28,156 bases of DNA from Paulinella micropora (GCA_009731375.1 BJOX01000183.1:784796-812951); one strand, 5' to 3'; shown: positions 9,184 through 27,816, numbered from the stretch's first letter. Translations and numbers: made by a program. Notes: generated by a model not told the origin, from the sequence alone.

Positions 9184-11047
9184 CTGCCCCTTGCTGGCAC
9201 ATCCGGGTCAACAAAGAACCCATTGGTTCATAGCGAGGCGATTTTGGTGGAAGGGGATGAAGGAGGAGATAGACAGAGAAGTGGACGCATGCATCCCATG
9301 CAAGACCACAAAGACACCGCTGAAGGCGAATTTTGGCCTGATCGGTACATTCCCTTTACACGCCGGGATGTTTGAATTCTTACACATCGATCATGTGGGA
9401 CCTTTCCCCGAATCGGCCGAAGGGTACAGATACCTTCTTACTGCCATTGATCGAGCCACCAATTATGTGTGGGTTGTTCCTGTTAAGGACGTTACAGGCA
9501 AGACAACTGCGGAGGCTCTGATCGACAGGATCGTCTCGCAGATCGGAGTGCCTAGAAAGATATGTTCTGATCGAGGTTCTGACTTTAATAATGAAGTCAT
9601 CGACAGACTATCTAAGTACTACGGGATGAAATGGCAATATGTTACTGCCTATAACCCGAGAGCGAATGGCAAGATCGAGCGGGTACATAGACCCCTCAAA
9701 GCCTCGCTTAAGATGTACTGTATGAAGAAGGAGAATCAGAGAGCCTGGGTGGAGGCAGCACCTTCATTTGCCTTTGCAATGAACTGTCTACCCTCATCGG
9801 CACTAGGAGGAGCCAGAAGCTCAGTCTCGCCATATCAATTGGTTTACGGCCGAGAGCCTAGTATCCCAACCTCGCTTCTGCACCCAAAGGATACTTGGGC
9901 AGATGAGGATGAGTTGTTCGGGATGAGACTAAGAGCGAAGATGGAGGCGGAGCAAATAGTTGCGGCGCACAGGGAGGCGGAGCGCAGAAAGACTGATGCA
10001 CAAGGAGTGCGACAAGCGCACTTAGATCAAGTCCGTTTCCAGGTTGGGGATATTGTACTCCTGTACCATCCTCAAGTACCCAAGGGGGTTAGCTCTAAGC
10101 TGTTTACCCACTGGAAAGGACCATACCAGATCATGGATCAGATGGGACCTCTGAACTATAAGATCAGGGGTAGAGGGAAGGTGCAAATCGTGAATGTTCG
10201 AAGGCTGATCAAATATGACCCCTTCTTACTTGAGGATGAATCCGTTGAGGAGGCGTTGAAACGGATGAAGGAGGATTTCAAAGAGGTACCGCCTATCAAT
10301 AAGGAGGATACCTTAGAAGAGGAAAATGCCTATCGGGCACCAGTCTCGGAGAAGGAGGAGACCGAGAAGGAGAGTAAGAAAGGCTCAAACCGCAAAAGCG
10401 CGGCGGGGACTCAGTCTAAAGCCCCCATAGTCCGCGGCGGTACGAAGGAGAAGTTCACGGAGGCGCAGATGACGAGAGCGCAAAACGATCTTATTTTTGA
10501 CCAACCGAGGAAGGTGGCGAGGTCGACGCGAGCGGCGGATGTTCATGGAGGAGGAGGGGAGAAAGACACTAACCCAAACGCGGGTAATGTGGACATTCGC
10601 CATGCGCGGTGGAAGGAAGGCGAGGCGATAGCGACCATCAAGTGGGTCCAAGACGCTTTTTATCTGATGCGACCGGCAGAACCTCATGTTGCCGATGACA
10701 CTCTCTCAGATCTTTATCTCATGCGAGCTGTGGCAGTCCCGCAGACTACGCGGGCAGCACGGACATCGAAGAGATCCTTAGCAGCAAAAACAATACAACC
10801 GGTACTCCATTTCTGGAGAAGCATGGACCCTGTTGAAGATCCAAAGCTAGACAATATTTACCGGTATACAAAGACGCAAAAGATCTCGAGACTTGGGATG
10901 GTATTATTACCACTCGAGATAAAGACCACACTGCGTGGACTATTCAGTCACTGCCTAGGGGAGTGCTGGACATCCCTTTTGACTTATCATTGGGCGCCAT
11001 CCCGAACGGAATTTGGGACAGTCTTGAGGAGTAGAAGTTTGACTTGA
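9068..11047 (+). CDS. pol: Pol fragment: integrase with C-terminal extension
   Basis: True integrase sequence in this frame starts around residue 24 (WVPEKLRRFIYVAAH). The zinc domain has H38, H45, C75 and C78. The catalytic core carries D108 (HIDHVGPF), D168 (CSDRGSDF) and E204 (NGKIERVHR), with exactly 35 residues between the last two, the retroviral D,D(35)E spacing. A GPY/F-like segment follows (HWKGPYQI near residue 355). After it comes an unusual charged extension of about 280 residues without a recognised chromodomain. Near the end (about 10740-11034) another frame reads more like protein and stops at 11032-11034, so the last 100 residues here may be out-of-frame. Confidence 0.88.
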   Translation: MGYCGTRASTANLRHSRINGLTLWVPEKLRRFIYVAAHNCPLLAHPGQQRTHWFIARRFWWKGMKEEIDREVDACIPCKTTKTPLKANFGLIGTFPLHAGMFEFLHIDHVGPFPESAEGYRYLLTAIDRATNYVWVVPVKDVTGKTTAEALIDRIVSQIGVPRKICSDRGSDFNNEVIDRLSKYYGMKWQYVTAYNPRANGKIERVHRPLKASLKMYCMKKENQRAWVEAAPSFAFAMNCLPSSALGGARSSVSPYQLVYGREPSIPTSLLHPKDTWADEDELFGMRLRAKMEAEQIVAAHREAERRKTDAQGVRQAHLDQVRFQVGDIVLLYHPQVPKGVSSKLFTHWKGPYQIMDQMGPLNYKIRGRGKVQIVNVRRLIKYDPFLLEDESVEEALKRMKEDFKEVPPINKEDTLEEENAYRAPVSEKEETEKESKKGSNRKSAAGTQSKAPIVRGGTKEKFTEAQMTRAQNDLIFDQPRKVARSTRAADVHGGGGEKDTNPNAGNVDIRHARWKEGEAIATIKWVQDAFYLMRPAEPHVADDTLSDLYLMRAVAVPQTTRAARTSKRSLAAKTIQPVLHFWRSMDPVEDPKLDNIYRYTKTQKISRLGMVLLPLEIKTTLRGLFSHCLGECWTSLLTYHWAPSRTEFGTVLRSRSLT

Positions 11048-11906
11048 CTTTTGTTGGCGGCCCGCCACCTGGCAAAGAAGTTCGCGCAAGGCGACGAAGG
11101 CAGTAAGTGACAATTTTCTTTTATCACGCGTCGGACATTGAGCGACCGCATGTGGATTAATTTCATATTACCCATGCCAGATCATGTCTTATTGAAATAA
11201 TTTTTTACCATTGTTGTTACTTGGCATTTCTATCGTAACATATGAGTGCGAAGGTCAATCGGCAAATTGATACGACACCGTATAAGGGGATCGCTGGTGA
11301 GTTTAGCGATGGTGTTCCTGGTACGATCCTGCAACAAGTACTCAGGGTGATGTTCTCAAAAAGGTTCTCCTAGTAGACATATTAAATATTTTTCTTTGGA
11401 TATACTCAAAATCGTCATACCAGTGCACGGTCCGTCTCTACTTGTGTCGGCATATCGCATGGTCGGGCTCACTCACCCCGGCTTTGGATACAGTTATTAG
11501 GACTGGCCCCAGTACTATATTAAGATAACCGATTGTATACAAGGGTATGTTATTAAAAGACAATGTATTTACTGATCGGAAGTGTTTTTGAAGGAGGAGA
11601 AAAATTATAATGCTGCTCTTATTTTTTAATAGTAATACTATNNNNNNNNNNCTAGTAATACTATCGTTCTTGACATACTGTCTCAGAATTAAGTTACGGG
11701 GGGCACAACGAGTGGGGAAGGAGGAGTTTTTTATTTACAAAGACGAGGCTAGAGATTTATCGTTGATTCGTGCCTGGCGTATGCGTTTTATATATCCAAT
11801 GCACCGTCTATCAGTGGGTTAATGCACTTAGTTGCAACACCCCGTAGCGTTGGTGCAGAAAAGAAATCAGCAATTATATGACGAAAATATTGCATATTTC
11901 CGTCAT
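11048..11906 (+). other. 3' non-coding region of the retrotransposon
   Basis: There is no convincing ORF between the end of pol and the polypurine tract. A 10-N gap at 11642-11651 is flanked on both sides by TAGTAATACTAT, again suggesting unmerged contig ends. The short ORF across it has no recognisable domain. Confidence 0.6.
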
Positions 11907-11921
11907 AAAAATGGGAAGGGG
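11907..11921 (+). promoter_or_regulatory. Polypurine tract
   Basis: AAAAATGGGAAGGGG lies just upstream of the 3' LTR, separated by TAC. This is the standard place and composition for the primer of plus-strand DNA synthesis in LTR elements. Confidence 0.82.
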
Positions 11922-11924
11922 TAC

Positions 11925-12172
11925 TGTAGGCATCACCCCCCGGATAGCAGGTAAAAATACACTTTTTTTGGTGTCAGGTGCACCTAGTTTCTTCCCATTA
12001 TTTCAATATCGTTTGGCCGGATTTGACCTAATGCCATTTTAACCTTGGTCTGTTGCCGCTTTCTTCTGTGCGGTTTCACTGAGCTAATATAACGAGACAT
12101 CATTCTCCTTTGGGGATTTGTGTTTGGTTGTATTACAGACTTTTTAACGAGCTATCTTCGGGGAGTTTAACA
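11925..12172 (+). repeat. 3' LTR
   Basis: 248 bp, starting TGTAGGCATCACC and ending GGGGAGTTTAACA. It differs from the 5' LTR by about four substitutions (for example GATAGCAGG against GATAGCCGG) and a 2-bp indel (CTAATGCC against CTAGCC). Confidence 0.92.
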
Positions 12173-12176
12173 ACAA
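12173..12176. repeat. Target-site duplication, right copy
   Basis: ACAA directly after the 3' LTR matches 1693-1696. Both flanks belong to the same interrupted polymerase gene. Confidence 0.7.
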
Positions 12177-12869
12177 TAACTATATGATACTGGGTGAAAT
12201 TAGCAAAAATATTTATTTCAGGAATTCCACATACATTTTCAATAACATTTGCGTTTTCATGTAGTTCTCTTGCCATTTCTTCTTGTAATTTTCTTTTCCC
12301 CATTAATATTACTTTAAATTTTGGATGTTTTTCTATTTTTGCTTTACATACAATTGACCTTGCAAGACATAAGTTATCGTTATTATGTATTTGGATAACT
12401 CCTTTTTTCTTATAGATATCTAACTAACTTGTTAATTACATGTGGCCTTGTGCCGCCAGTAGGCATTTTCATAGATTTCAAAACAAACCTTAGATTATCA
12501 ATTGTTGCTCTTTTTTCATCGGTGTAAATACTTTCATTACTTTGAAATACATTAGATAATCTTTCTAAAACACTCTCAACAGATTTCATTAATTGATTTC
12601 ATTTTAGTAGATACTTTACCATATTTCCAATTTATAAACTCAATACCAACACTCACTTTATCCTGAGGAGATTGTCTTTTAATAAAGTCATTTAAAACGA
12701 TTTCAATGAAGCTTATTACATCTCTCATCGTAAATGTATGAAAGTTTCCTGTAATCCTTACTTTATAAGTAGATTGGCTTATACTAAGTTTTTGTTCCTC
12801 GCTATCATCACGTAATATCTCATATCCACCATATCGCATTAAGTCTCTAACATTTTCTCGTTTGACAGA
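12173..12869 (-). pseudogene. Polinton-type family B DNA polymerase, N-terminal fragment
   Basis: The minus strand shows a typical order for Polinton/Maverick protein-primed polymerases. FHTFTMRDVISFIEIVLNDF and SPQDKVSVGIEF (12650-12790) come first. After a frame change near 12580 follow NVFQSNESIY and KMPTGGTRPH, then IHNNDNLCLARSIVCKAKIE (about 12330-12400), close to the conserved I-x-N-x-DNLC-x-ARAI motif, and ENVCGIPEINIFANFTQYHI. A stop also occurs at 12870-12872, upstream of the first Met (12839). The sequence ends exactly at the retrotransposon junction, and the gene resumes at 1696. The expected exonuclease and palm motifs of the later part are not in the window. Confidence 0.78.
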
Positions 12870-12941
12870 TTATTCAATAGGTGTATGTAAAGGAGGATGC
12901 AATGAAATAGATTCTTGCTGAAAATATGAAGCACCTCTTAC

Positions 12942-13106
12942 TCAGTTTAAGTATGCTAGGGTTGGCGTATCAATCCTTATAAACCTATTGATTGGTTGAA
13001 TGAATAGCACATCATGACCCTTAACATGTTTGATTTCATAATTTATCTTATATTCTCTTAGTCTATCGAGTTTGTAAACCACACCTTTGTATGTGTGAGT
13101 GTCCAT
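12942..13106 (-). CDS. Small hypothetical ORF, 54 residues
   Basis: An intact ATG-to-TGA ORF on the minus strand, upstream of the polymerase fragment and in the same direction. The product begins MDTHTYKGVVYKLDRLREYK and contains HDVLFIQP; no family recognised. A conserved AT-rich motif lies about 100 bp upstream (13206-13245). It could be a small viral-type gene or the degraded end of a larger one. Confidence 0.4.
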   Translation of the reverse strand: MDTHTYKGVVYKLDRLREYKINYEIKHVKGHDVLFIQPINRFIRIDTPTLAYLN

Positions 13107-13381
13107 TTTATATACTACTAAATATAAATTTTTTGAAATTAAATAATGTCGGGTCGGTTGTATAATGTGATTTTCTAGATATTAATCTTATATATATGTG
13201 TTATGATTTCTTACCTTTAAATAGAATTAAATTTATAACACTTAAAAAATATTTTTGTCGTATTATTTTACTTGATTCTATAAGATCTGTACTATCTATT
13301 GTTTGACTATTTGGATAAGTGCCACAATGACAAGTAGTTTCAGACAGAAAGAGAGGGAGAGAGAGAGAGAGAGAGAGGGAG

Positions 13382-13423
<42 letters not shown>

Positions 13424-13739
13424 GATGAGAGCATGTCTAAATTGACAAACACAGCAAGACACACAATTAGTGTATGCACACAAGCAATCATTTTGTAGGC
13501 ACCAGAACAGTGTATAGGATTGTAGGTTTCTGAGGGAGGGAAGGAGAGAGAGGAAGAGACTGAATACTTGCCACTCACTTGTAATCGTTATACATACTCA
13601 CTGCCTACTTGAAGTATGCATGAAATTATATTAATACGAGTTTGTTTAGCATATTTACCATGTTTTTGAAGCATAAAACCGGTGCGGAAGCTTAGAATTC
13701 AGTGTGAGTGACACTGTTTTACACTAGTCACTGCTGTTG
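13107..13739. other. Spacer with (GA)n microsatellite
   Basis: AT-rich non-coding DNA. Positions 13346-13425 are a GA repeat with interruptions. ATACTTGCCACT at about 13565 echoes the core of the dispersed repeat seen at 673, 16603 and 17310. No gene recognised. Confidence 0.5.
13206..13245 (-). promoter_or_regulatory. AT-rich upstream motif, copy 1
   Basis: On the minus strand it reads TATAAATTTAATT..ATTTAA, then GGTAAGAAAT. The same block stands at 14266-14305. Each copy lies just upstream of a minus-strand ORF, so a shared promoter of the viral-type genes is possible. It could also be a remnant of duplicated sequence. Confidence 0.4.
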
Positions 13740-14255
13740 CATGTATCGCATCTATCTTCTTTTTTATTTTCTAAGTATTTTTTATGTTTTAATGTTTCCT
13801 CATGCTTTTCTTTACCTCTTACTTCAATTGTTGAACCACATTCACACTTATATTTTTCAAAATCTGTAGATAATTTGCTTGATACTCCATTCCTTTCATC
13901 CATAATTCGTGATAGACAGACCTAAGATGAACTGATTTATATCCAATTGAAATATCATATCCACATTCGCATGTATATCTTTTCTTATTCCATTGCTTGT
14001 TATAATCTTTCTTGTATTGCTTAACTCTTTCGTCATTATATTTCTTTCAAACTTCGTATTTAGGTTTTATGTTTTCTTCATAAAATTTATTTGCTTGTTC
14101 AATCGCTTGCTCCTTATTTCTTATTCCATTAATACAAAAGTTTTTTACTTTCCTTTTACCTTCTTCACCCCATCTTACAACAACCATTGGCTTTTTTGCT
14201 TCATCCAAAACATACACACCGCCCTTGTTAGTCTTGTTGATGTTCTGTGGAATCT
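13740..14255 (-). pseudogene. Broken gene with two C-x-C-G zinc-finger-like repeats
   Basis: The minus strand reads, with one stop (about 14070) and at least one frame change (about 13890), a Lys-rich protein. The N-terminal block contains GGVYVLDEAKKPMVVVRWGE and NKEQAIEQANKFYEE, faintly like an AP2-type DNA-binding segment. Two similar blocks follow: RYTCECGYDISIGYKSVH and KYKCECGSTIEVRGKEKHEE. The C-x-C-G...H pattern with TLKHKKYLE is common in small proteins of large DNA viruses and their relatives (recalled, not searched). Direction, base composition and the upstream motif tie it to the polymerase remnant, so it is probably part of the same integrated element. Confidence 0.5.
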
Positions 14256-14265
14256 CATATTATAT

Positions 14266-14305
14266 ATTATTTCTTACCCTTAAATGAAATTAAATTTATT
14301 ACACA
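14266..14305 (-). promoter_or_regulatory. AT-rich upstream motif, copy 2
   Basis: Second copy of the block at 13206-13245 (minus strand AATAAATTTAATT..ATTTAAG, then GGTAAGAAAT). It ends about 16 bp before the first ATG of the zinc-finger pseudogene. Confidence 0.4.
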
Positions 14306-14972
14306 TTCACGGAAAACCACAGACTGCAAAGGTGAGGCTAAAAAGCACACCCGCAGACTTCTGACTCGGACAACTTTACACAGAAGCCAAAAAAGTTGTC
14401 CAATTACTGAATTCTTGTATTGATTGATTTAAGTTGGAGCCAAATGAATAGTAAGAGAGATAAAGGCTTAAATCTGCTTTTTTTAATCAATAGGAAAGCG
14501 AATTTAGCCGTTATCTTGCTTGCTATTAATCAAAACTAAACTGGAGGAAAAATCGCGTGCCGAAGTGGCACCCATAGTAGTCCAGCAGATGATTGAAGCG
14601 ATGGCAGTAACAAGGTCTAGGGTGGAAATTTTTGTGTTGAAGTTCAAGAAAAGGGAAATATTTAGGCATCCGTCGGGGAAAATAGGAATTATCTGGGAAA
14701 TTGGTACAAAAAACAAATGGCCCAAAAGAACATGCTTCAACCAACAACAACCGGTACCAGCAACCAACAACAACCCACATTAACGTTAACAACCGGTACC
14801 GGTACCAACAAAAACCAAGAACAGCCACAACGGTTATCACAACAGATATCACAACAACAACCACAACGACAACCACAACAAGCCTGACTAGGTCTGACAT
14901 TGCGGGTTACGGCGGGTTACGCTACCATATGTGACACACGAGGCCATCAGGCCGAGACTGTTGCTTCCGAAG
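14306..14972. other. Unassigned stretch with an 87-codon ORF
   Basis: A plus-strand ORF at 14520-14783 has a plausible amino-acid mix at its start (EEKSRAEVAPIVVQQMIEAM) and then becomes Gln/Asn/Thr-rich where the DNA turns into CAA/ACA repeats (14740-14885). I recognise no family. GGTACCGGTACC-type repeats lie near 14752-14808. It could be a viral remnant or chance. Confidence 0.3.
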
Positions 14973-15035
14973 GGAGACCCCGCGGCCTAGAAGCGGCCGC
15001 CGGAGGCGAAATTTTTTTTGGATTCCTTATGAAAA
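14973..15035 (+). repeat. GC-rich block, copy 1
   Basis: CCCCGCGGCC, then GCGGCCGCCGGAGGCGAA, then a T run and GGATTC. The same order recurs at 16127-16182. In both cases an AT-rich segment and then a TTG array follow. Confidence 0.65.
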
Positions 15036-15061
15036 AATGAAAATTTTATTTCCGAATGCTG

Positions 15062-15079
15062 TTAAGTTGTTGTTGTTGT

Positions 15080-15131
<52 letters not shown>

Positions 15132-15772
15132 GCTGTTGTTGTTGTTGTTGTAAAATTTAATGGTAATAATAGAACGGTTGCAGAGCAATCTAATTAATAT
15201 TAATATTAATCAATATTAACTAAACCAGTGGCAAGTTGGTGTGTGGCTTTCGACTCGTATGTGTATACCCCAGATATACGCCACTTCCGGAAAATAATCC
15301 AGTCATCGTGCCGATTCGAGACGCCAGAGCTTGCTCACTGCACTATATGATCCAGAGGCTCAAAACAGAAAATATAGAAAGAGGAAAAGAGAGCCAGAGG
15401 ACGTGCACTATAGTGGTCAACAACAGGGGAGGGAGAGGAGGAAAGGAAGTGAGAGAGGCAGACATGTTGTTGTTGTTGTTGTAAAATTTAATAATAATAC
15501 AACAGTTGCAGAGCAATGTAATTAATATAAAAAACAATATTAACTAAACCAGTGGCAAGTTGGGGTGGGGCTTTCGACTCGTATGTGTATACCCCCAGAT
15601 ATACGCCACTTCCAGAAAAGTGTTGTTTTTCTTGTTGTTGTTGTTGCTGCTGCTGCTGTTGCTGCTGTTGTTGTTGTTGTTGAATTTATTAATAAAAAAT
15701 TCAAACAAAGTAATTATTAAGTGCAAGATGGTGCGTGGCTATCGGCCTTCGCTGTTGTTGTTGTACATGTTC

Positions 15773-15824
<52 letters not shown>

Positions 15825-16360
15825 AAAATTTAAAATAATAATACAACAGTTGCAGAATAATGTAATAAATATTGTTGTTGTTGTTATTGCTGTTATTATT
15901 GTTGTTGTTGTTGTTGCTGTTGTTGTTGTTGTTGTACATGTTGTCATACATGTTGTTGTTGTTGTTGTTGTTGTTGTTCAATTTAATAATAATAATAAAA
16001 CTTAAAACGTTGTTGTTGTTGTTGTTGTTGTTGTACATGTTATTGTTGTTGTTGTTGTTGTTGTTGTTCGTGTTGTTGTTGTTCGTGTTGTTGTTGGTGT
16101 CGTTGTTGTTTATTCTCCGCAGGAGGGCCCCGCGGCCGCCGGAGGCGAATTTTTTTGCGTGGATTCGTTACGAACAAAAAGGAAATTTCTATTCCAAATG
16201 TTGTTGTTGTTGTTGTTGTTGTTTTTGTCGTCGTCGTCGTCGTCGTCGTTGTTGTTATTGTTGTTGTTGTTGTTTTTGTTGTTGTTGTTGTCGTACGCGT
16301 CGTTGTCGTACGCGTTGTTGTCGTCGTCGTCGTACGTGTTGTTATTGTCGTCGTCGTACG

Positions 16361-16402
<42 letters not shown>

Positions 16403-16425
16403 AGTTGTTGTCGCTGTTGTTAATG
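15062..16425 (+). repeat. Field of (TTG)n trinucleotide arrays with duplicated unique segments
   Basis: Long TTG/TGT runs lie at 15066-15151, 15463-15482, 15620-15682, 15754-15823, 15878-15978, 16010-16110 and 16198-16425, with TCG variants in the last. Between them, the segment 15152-15300 (AACGGTTGCAGAGCAAT, then AACCAGTGGCAAGTTGG and CTTTCGACTCGTATGTGTAT) recurs at 15483-15620 and in part at 15690-15750 and 15824-15877. Poly-Val, Leu, Asn or Thr frames across it are artefacts of the repeat. Confidence 0.9.
16127..16182 (+). repeat. GC-rich block, copy 2
   Basis: Second copy of the block at 14973-15035, about 1.15 kb away in the same direction, sharing GCGGCCGCCGGAGGCGAA and the following T run and GGATTC. 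Confidence 0.65.
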
Positions 16426-17739
16426 CAGTGACTTTCCGCGGAGTCGGAACTTCCGAATCACATACTGTAATATGTATGCAGACGAGGATTCTGAATGTCA
16501 CATTTTTGAATTTAAATATAAATTGTAAAAAACTTTGTTACAATAAGCATTACAGATTTATAATACTTATTTAAGTTGTAAAATCATCTTTAATAGCAGT
16601 TGAAATTTTATTTTTACGCAAACACTGTTTTAATATAATACTTGCCACTCGTAGAGCCTGAGTGGGAAGCAGAAGAGATAGAATGGAAGAGGTCTCAAAG
16701 AGATAACACGGAAGTGGTATCCAAAGAGATACAAAACTTTAAAGCAACGTGCAGGTAATATTAATAACAATTAGTCAAAGTGAAAAAAGTGACTAGATTT
16801 GAAAACATGAAAATACTAGATTTATATTGTTGAATAAGTTACATTTTCAGAATTTTGAAATTTTTTTAAGTAATATTAAACTATTGAATAAATTTCATAA
16901 AACACACCTTAGTTTCTAAGTGGTTTGATAATAAATAAAACTTAAAGAAAAACAACACCGTGACCGTGGCACTCTCTACCGCCGCTGACATAAGTACGAA
17001 GCAACGCAGCAGGAAGTCATTATCAAAGCAGTTGACAAAGGTTTGTAACGCCTGTCGGATTTTGAAAATTTTAACTAAAAACTAATCATGCATAATAAAT
17101 TTTACATTAATATAATCAGATACAAAAAACTCGAAGGTGGTATCCAGTGATATCATCCAAATGTGAGCAAGGTAAAGTTTTATTTCCCAAGGTAAAAATT
17201 TTCCCAATAATATTTTTGTTTCAAACTGTTTCAAGTTTGGGCCGGCTTCCTCAATTTACACAGAACGTCAGTTACTCAATGATATTTTTATTCAGCATTG
17301 TGCTAAAAAAGTTGACAATTTTGATCATCGGGGAAGTAGATTGCAACTACGAGTGGCAAGTATTTTATCAAAACAGTTCAAGTTGCGTAAACCGTCGCTC
17401 ACAAATGCTTGTCACTGTAGTGTGCCCTGTGGACCGAATATTATTATCAAGTTCAGTATTGCTACAGTACTATCATATCAACACGCGCGATAAGAATGTC
17501 ATCGCTTTGCTCAGTGATTACTCTTACTGAGCACTCACCAGTTTATTATAATGGCTTACACCTTTCACACGCTTGTTGACTAATGTATTCCAACCTTCCA
17601 GATTTCCTTTATTAATATCCCTTCCTCTTGCTCTCCAAGAGTTATGACTGTAATAGTATAATGCTAGCATTTAATAACACTAAGGAAAAAAGAATAACCG
17701 AAAAAGGGGAAAGGGAAAAGACGGGGGCTCGCGGGGGTG
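16426..17739. other. AT-rich non-coding DNA with dispersed repeat copies B and C
   Basis: Copy B (16603-16760, same direction as copy A at 673) has TTTTTACGCAAACACTGTTT, AATACTTGCCACTCGTAG and AAGAGATACAAAAC. Copy C at about 17310-17410 is inverted: its reverse complement has TTTACGCAA, CTGTTTTGATAAAATACTTG and CCACTCGTAG. An ORF of 127 codons at 17147-17530 overlaps copy C, shows no domain and is probably chance. Confidence 0.5.
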
Positions 17740-18071
17740 NNNNNNNNNNNNNNNNNNNNNNNNNNNNNNNNNNNNNNNNNNNNNNNNNNNNNNNNNNNNN
17801 NNNNNNNNNNNNNNNNNNNNNNNNNNNNNNNNNNNNNNNNNNNNNNNNNNNNNNNNNNNNNNNNNNNNNNNNNNNNNNNNNNNNNNNNNNNNNNNNNNNN
17901 NNNNNNNNNNNNNNNNNNNNNNNNNNNNNNNNNNNNNNNNNNNNNNNNNNNNNNNNNNNNNNNNNNNNNNNNNNNNNNNNNNNNNNNNNNNNNNNNNNNN
18001 NNNNNNNNNNNNNNNNNNNNNNNNNNNNNNNNNNNNNNNNNNNNNNNNNNNNNNNNNNNNNNNNNNNNNNN
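17740..18071. other. Assembly gap (332 N)
   Basis: Run of N bordered on the right by GA repeats. The terminal exon of the synthetase gene could lie here. Confidence 0.99.
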
Positions 18072-27477
<9,406 letters not shown>

Positions 27478-27481
27478 CTGG

Positions 27482-27628
27482 AGATGTAGATATAGATATA
27501 GATATGATATAGATATTGATATTCATATCAAGATATACATACAGATGTAGATATTGATATAGATATTGATATTTATATCAAGATGTAGATATAGATATAG
27601 ATATTGATATAGATATTGATATTCATAT
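27482..27628 (+). repeat. (GATATA)n-type minisatellite
   Basis: GATATAGATATTGATAT units with a higher-order period (ATATCAAGAT words). It separates exon 1 from its shard. Confidence 0.9.
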
Positions 27629-27629
27629 A

Positions 27630-27691
27630 AAAGATGTATTTGAAGGTAGTAGCTGCGTAGACGATGAAGTCACTAGTAGCGTGCAACACAC
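27630..27691 (-). pseudogene. Diverged copy of ACS exon 1
   Basis: The minus strand has CCCTAG before GTGTGTTGC, encoding [20 protein letters not shown]. The open frame and acceptor are kept, but TGGYM is changed to SDFI and the donor is unclear. It could be an alternative exon, but loss of the conserved TTGGY makes a decayed copy more likely. Confidence 0.75.
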
Positions 27692-27712
27692 CTAGGGGAT
27701 TTAGCTTTAGTT

Positions 27713-27816
27713 AGAGAGATAGATTAGGTAGTAGGTAGGTAGGTAGGTAGGTAGGTAGGTAGGTAGGTAGATAAGTAGATAGGCAGGTAGGTAGATAGAT
27801 AGTTAGATAGAGATAG

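Larger units (their letters stand above)
1697..12172 (+). mobile_element. Ty3/gypsy-type LTR retrotransposon, nearly full length
   Basis: The element is about 10.5 kb and carries, in order: 5' LTR, 0.8-kb leader, gag, protease, reverse transcriptase, RNase H, integrase, a long C-terminal extension, a 0.9-kb 3' non-coding part, a polypurine tract and 3' LTR. RT-RNase H before integrase is the Ty3/gypsy order. The LTRs differ by about four substitutions and one 2-bp indel over some 247 bp, so the insertion is fairly recent. A 4- to 5-bp duplication flanks it. No usual TGG-type primer binding site is obvious directly after the 5' LTR (TTGCAGTCACCAG). Frameshifts in pol mean this copy is probably not autonomous, unless they are assembly errors. 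It interrupts a Polinton-type polymerase gene. Confidence 0.93.

Noticed and set aside
15560-16574. Long ORFs of poly-Val, Leu, Asn, Thr or Cys
   Set aside because: They are translations of TTG/CAA trinucleotide arrays in all frames and both strands.
17147-17530. 127-codon plus-strand ORF
   Set aside because: No domain or homology recognised, and it overlaps an inverted copy of a dispersed repeat.
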